A DNA stretch of 64,000 nucleotides, from assembly GCA_015180985.1 (NCBI GenBank), contig CP054185.1, positions 2,293,225-2,357,224 on the forward strand, in the 5' to 3' direction. Of the stretch, positions 62,570-64,000 are shown in pieces (the first letter of the stretch is position 1; each line of letters opens with the position of its first letter). The stretch is from Flammeovirgaceae bacterium. GTDB taxonomy: Bacteria; Bacteroidota; Bacteroidia; Cytophagales; Cyclobacteriaceae. Below the pieces are notes generated by a model. That model was not told the origin of the DNA. It ran no database searches and was given only the letters and a program-made list of their open reading frames with translations. The position numbers and the translations under genes are program-made.

Positions 62570-64000
62570 AATAGAGCACCCTGAATTTAATCGTATGCTC
62601 AATGCCGCGTAATTCTTTAATCACCTCGGGGTCGTACTCCTTGTCAATGTCGGTAATTACGTAACCAATCAGTTCATTGGTTTTCAGGTACTGTCCTACA
62701 ATGTTAATGTTATGGTTGGCCAGCACCTGATTTATCCTGGCCAGTATGCCGGGCACATTATCATGAATGTGGATAAGGCGATGGGCATTCTCCAGTGTAG
62801 GTAATGTTAAGTTCGGGAAATTCACACTGTTTGATGTGCTGCCTGTGTTTATATAATCCTGGAATTTACCCGGCACAAAATGCCCGATGTTTTCCTGGGC
62901 TTCGAGTGTGCTGCCGCCAATATGCGGAGTGAGGATAGTATTCGGCAAACCGCGTAATTCAGAGATGAATTCTTCGTTGTTGCTAACCGGTTCGTACGGA
63001 AACACGTCAATGGCGCAACCGGCAAGTTTTCCCGATTCAATAGCTTGTTTTAGTGCGGCAATATCCACTACATGGCCGCGGCTCAGGTTGATGAATATGG
63101 CTCCTTTCTTCATCCATTCAAATTGCTGCGTTCCAAAGTAGTTTGTGTTCGATTCGCGCCCGTCAATATGCAATGACACTACATCGGCTTTCTGAAGCAG
63201 TTCTTTTAATGATTTGCATTTGGTAGCATTGCCCAGTGCCAGTTTTTCTTCAATATCATAATAGAGCACGTTCATGCCCAGCGATTCGGCCAGTACCGAA
63301 AGCTGGGTGCCAATGTTTCCGTAACCTACAATGCCTAATTTCTTTCCGCGTATTTCAAAACTTCCCTGTGCCGATTTATCCCAACTACCGCGATGCATTT
63401 TGTTCGACTTATCTACCAGGTTACGCATCAGTACTATCATTTCGGCAATAGCCAGTTCAACCACCGAGCGTGTGTTGCTGAATGGCGCATTAAATACGGC
63501 AACGCCTTTTTTGGTAGCCTCTTTCAGGTCAATCTGGTTGGTGCCGATGCAGAAAGCGCCAATGGCCATCAGGCGGTTAGCCTGCTCAAGCACCTTTTTT
63601 GTTACCTGCGTTTTTGAGCGGATGCCCAGCACACTCACATTTTTAATCCGTTTGCAAAGTTCCTCCTCCGTTAAGGCGGCCGGATACGTTTCTACATTAA
63701 AACCATCAGCTTTCAGTATCTCTACGGCAACGGGGTGAATGTTTTCGAGGAGCAGTACATTGATCCGGTTTTTCGGATAGGAGATGGCTGTGTTCAGTTT
63801 ATTCAGATAAAGAAATTCATCCAGACTGGGCGTAATGTGATCGGCTTTATCCAGAATACCGTTGCGCTCCACATTTTCAGTAAATGCATAGAATTTATTG
63901 GCCAGTCCGGCCAGTTTTATTTCGTAATCGGTATACCCATCGCCAATTACATACACATCGCCCGGCAGATTGAGGCGCTTGAGTTGTTCAACTTTTCCGT
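62568..64000 (-). CDS. serA: phosphoserine phosphatase-phosphoglycerate dehydrogenase fusion (5' partial)
   Basis: The frame is open to the window edge; 476 residues are visible. The first ~55 are the end of a HAD phosphatase: VYVIGDGYTDYEIKLA (motif IV) and NGILDKADHITPSLDEFLYL. Then a full D-3-phosphoglycerate dehydrogenase: INVLLLENIHPVAVEIL, GAFCIGTNQIDLKEATKKG, the NAD-binding KLGIVGYGNIGTQLS, INLSRGHVVD, DVFPYEPVSNNEE, TPHIGGSTLEAQENIG, and a C-terminal ACT domain (IHDNVPGILARINQVLANHN). One chain would thus carry the first (SerA) and last (SerB) steps of serine synthesis, beside the SerC-like gene. Confidence 0.93.
   Translation of the reverse strand, partial: GKVEQLKRLNLPGDVYVIGDGYTDYEIKLAGLANKFYAFTENVERNGILDKADHITPSLDEFLYLNKLNTAISYPKNRINVLLLENIHPVAVEILKADGFNVETYPAALTEEELCKRIKNVSVLGIRSKTQVTKKVLEQANRLMAIGAFCIGTNQIDLKEATKKGVAVFNAPFSNTRSVVELAIAEMIVLMRNLVDKSNKMHRGSWDKSAQGSFEIRGKKLGIVGYGNIGTQLSVLAESLGMNVLYYDIEEKLALGNATKCKSLKELLQKADVVSLHIDGRESNTNYFGTQQFEWMKKGAIFINLSRGHVVDIAALKQAIESGKLAGCAIDVFPYEPVSNNEEFISELRGLPNTILTPHIGGSTLEAQENIGHFVPGKFQDYINTGSTSNSVNFPNLTLPTLENAHRLIHIHDNVPGILARINQVLANHNINIVGQYLKTNELIGYVITDIDKEYDPEVIKELRGIEHTIKFRVLY

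Overview
The window reads as an ordinary, gene-dense stretch of a Bacteroidota chromosome, most likely order Cytophagales (inference). The evidence is type IX secretion (T9SS) cargo domains of both kinds (1-1362 and the DUF1501 protein at 20218), a T9SS plug protein, a DUF3276/PUR protein, the short Bacteroidota histone H1-like protein, PorT-like barrels, ECF sigma factors with transmembrane partners, and promoters resembling the Bacteroidota consensus TTG-N17-23-TAnnTTTG. No prophage, IS element, CRISPR array, rRNA or tRNA gene was seen. About 63 protein genes fill nearly all of the window.

Layout. 1-7615: end of a T9SS adhesin, a LuxC-like acyl-CoA reductase with a divergent ferredoxin, DUF58, DUF3276, ychF, a solitary cas6, and a T9SS plug protein. 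7739-9718: an ECF sigma operon with a membrane-anchored barrel protein and a newly noted 39-aa membrane peptide. 9720-18100: ABC-F ATPase, sugar dehydrogenase, lgt, small envelope proteins, dCMP deaminase, a 16-aa lysine-rich minigene, murB. 18146-23706: a four-gene DUF1800-DUF1501-PorT-lipoprotein operon. 23853-29891: HMG-CoA lyase, TPR protein, dprA, MerR regulator, CapA-like protein, two tandem M23 peptidases. 30022-35226: alaS-gatB-thioredoxin operon. 35338-37964: blaI-blaR1 pair and DUF4159. 38063-44067: lipoprotein, thyA, serine dehydratase beta subunit, TolC and HlyD/MacA-type efflux genes, ppa. 44068-47339: surface-glycan enzymes. 47336-53252: CPBP protease, maf, DUF1015, biotin carboxylase, an alpha-oxoamine synthase and a histone-like gene. 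53299-58618: dapA-DUF6913-ligA and an M1 peptidase. 58662-61107: a second ECF sigma operon. 61175-64000: serine biosynthesis, with an aminotransferase next to a serB-serA fusion.

The least expected objects lie between genes. One is a candidate structured RNA of about 210 nt at 62350-62563. It has a consensus promoter, a 14-bp helix joining its two ends, an AU-rich central bubble and a U-tract terminator, a layout like 6S RNA. Others are the 16-residue Lys/Ala peptide gene with its own terminator, the 39-aa peptide coupled by a TGATG overlap to the sigma operon, a perfect 16-bp palindrome inside the blaI promoter, and three REP-like or dispersed repeats. All calls come from reading the sequence; no database search was run.
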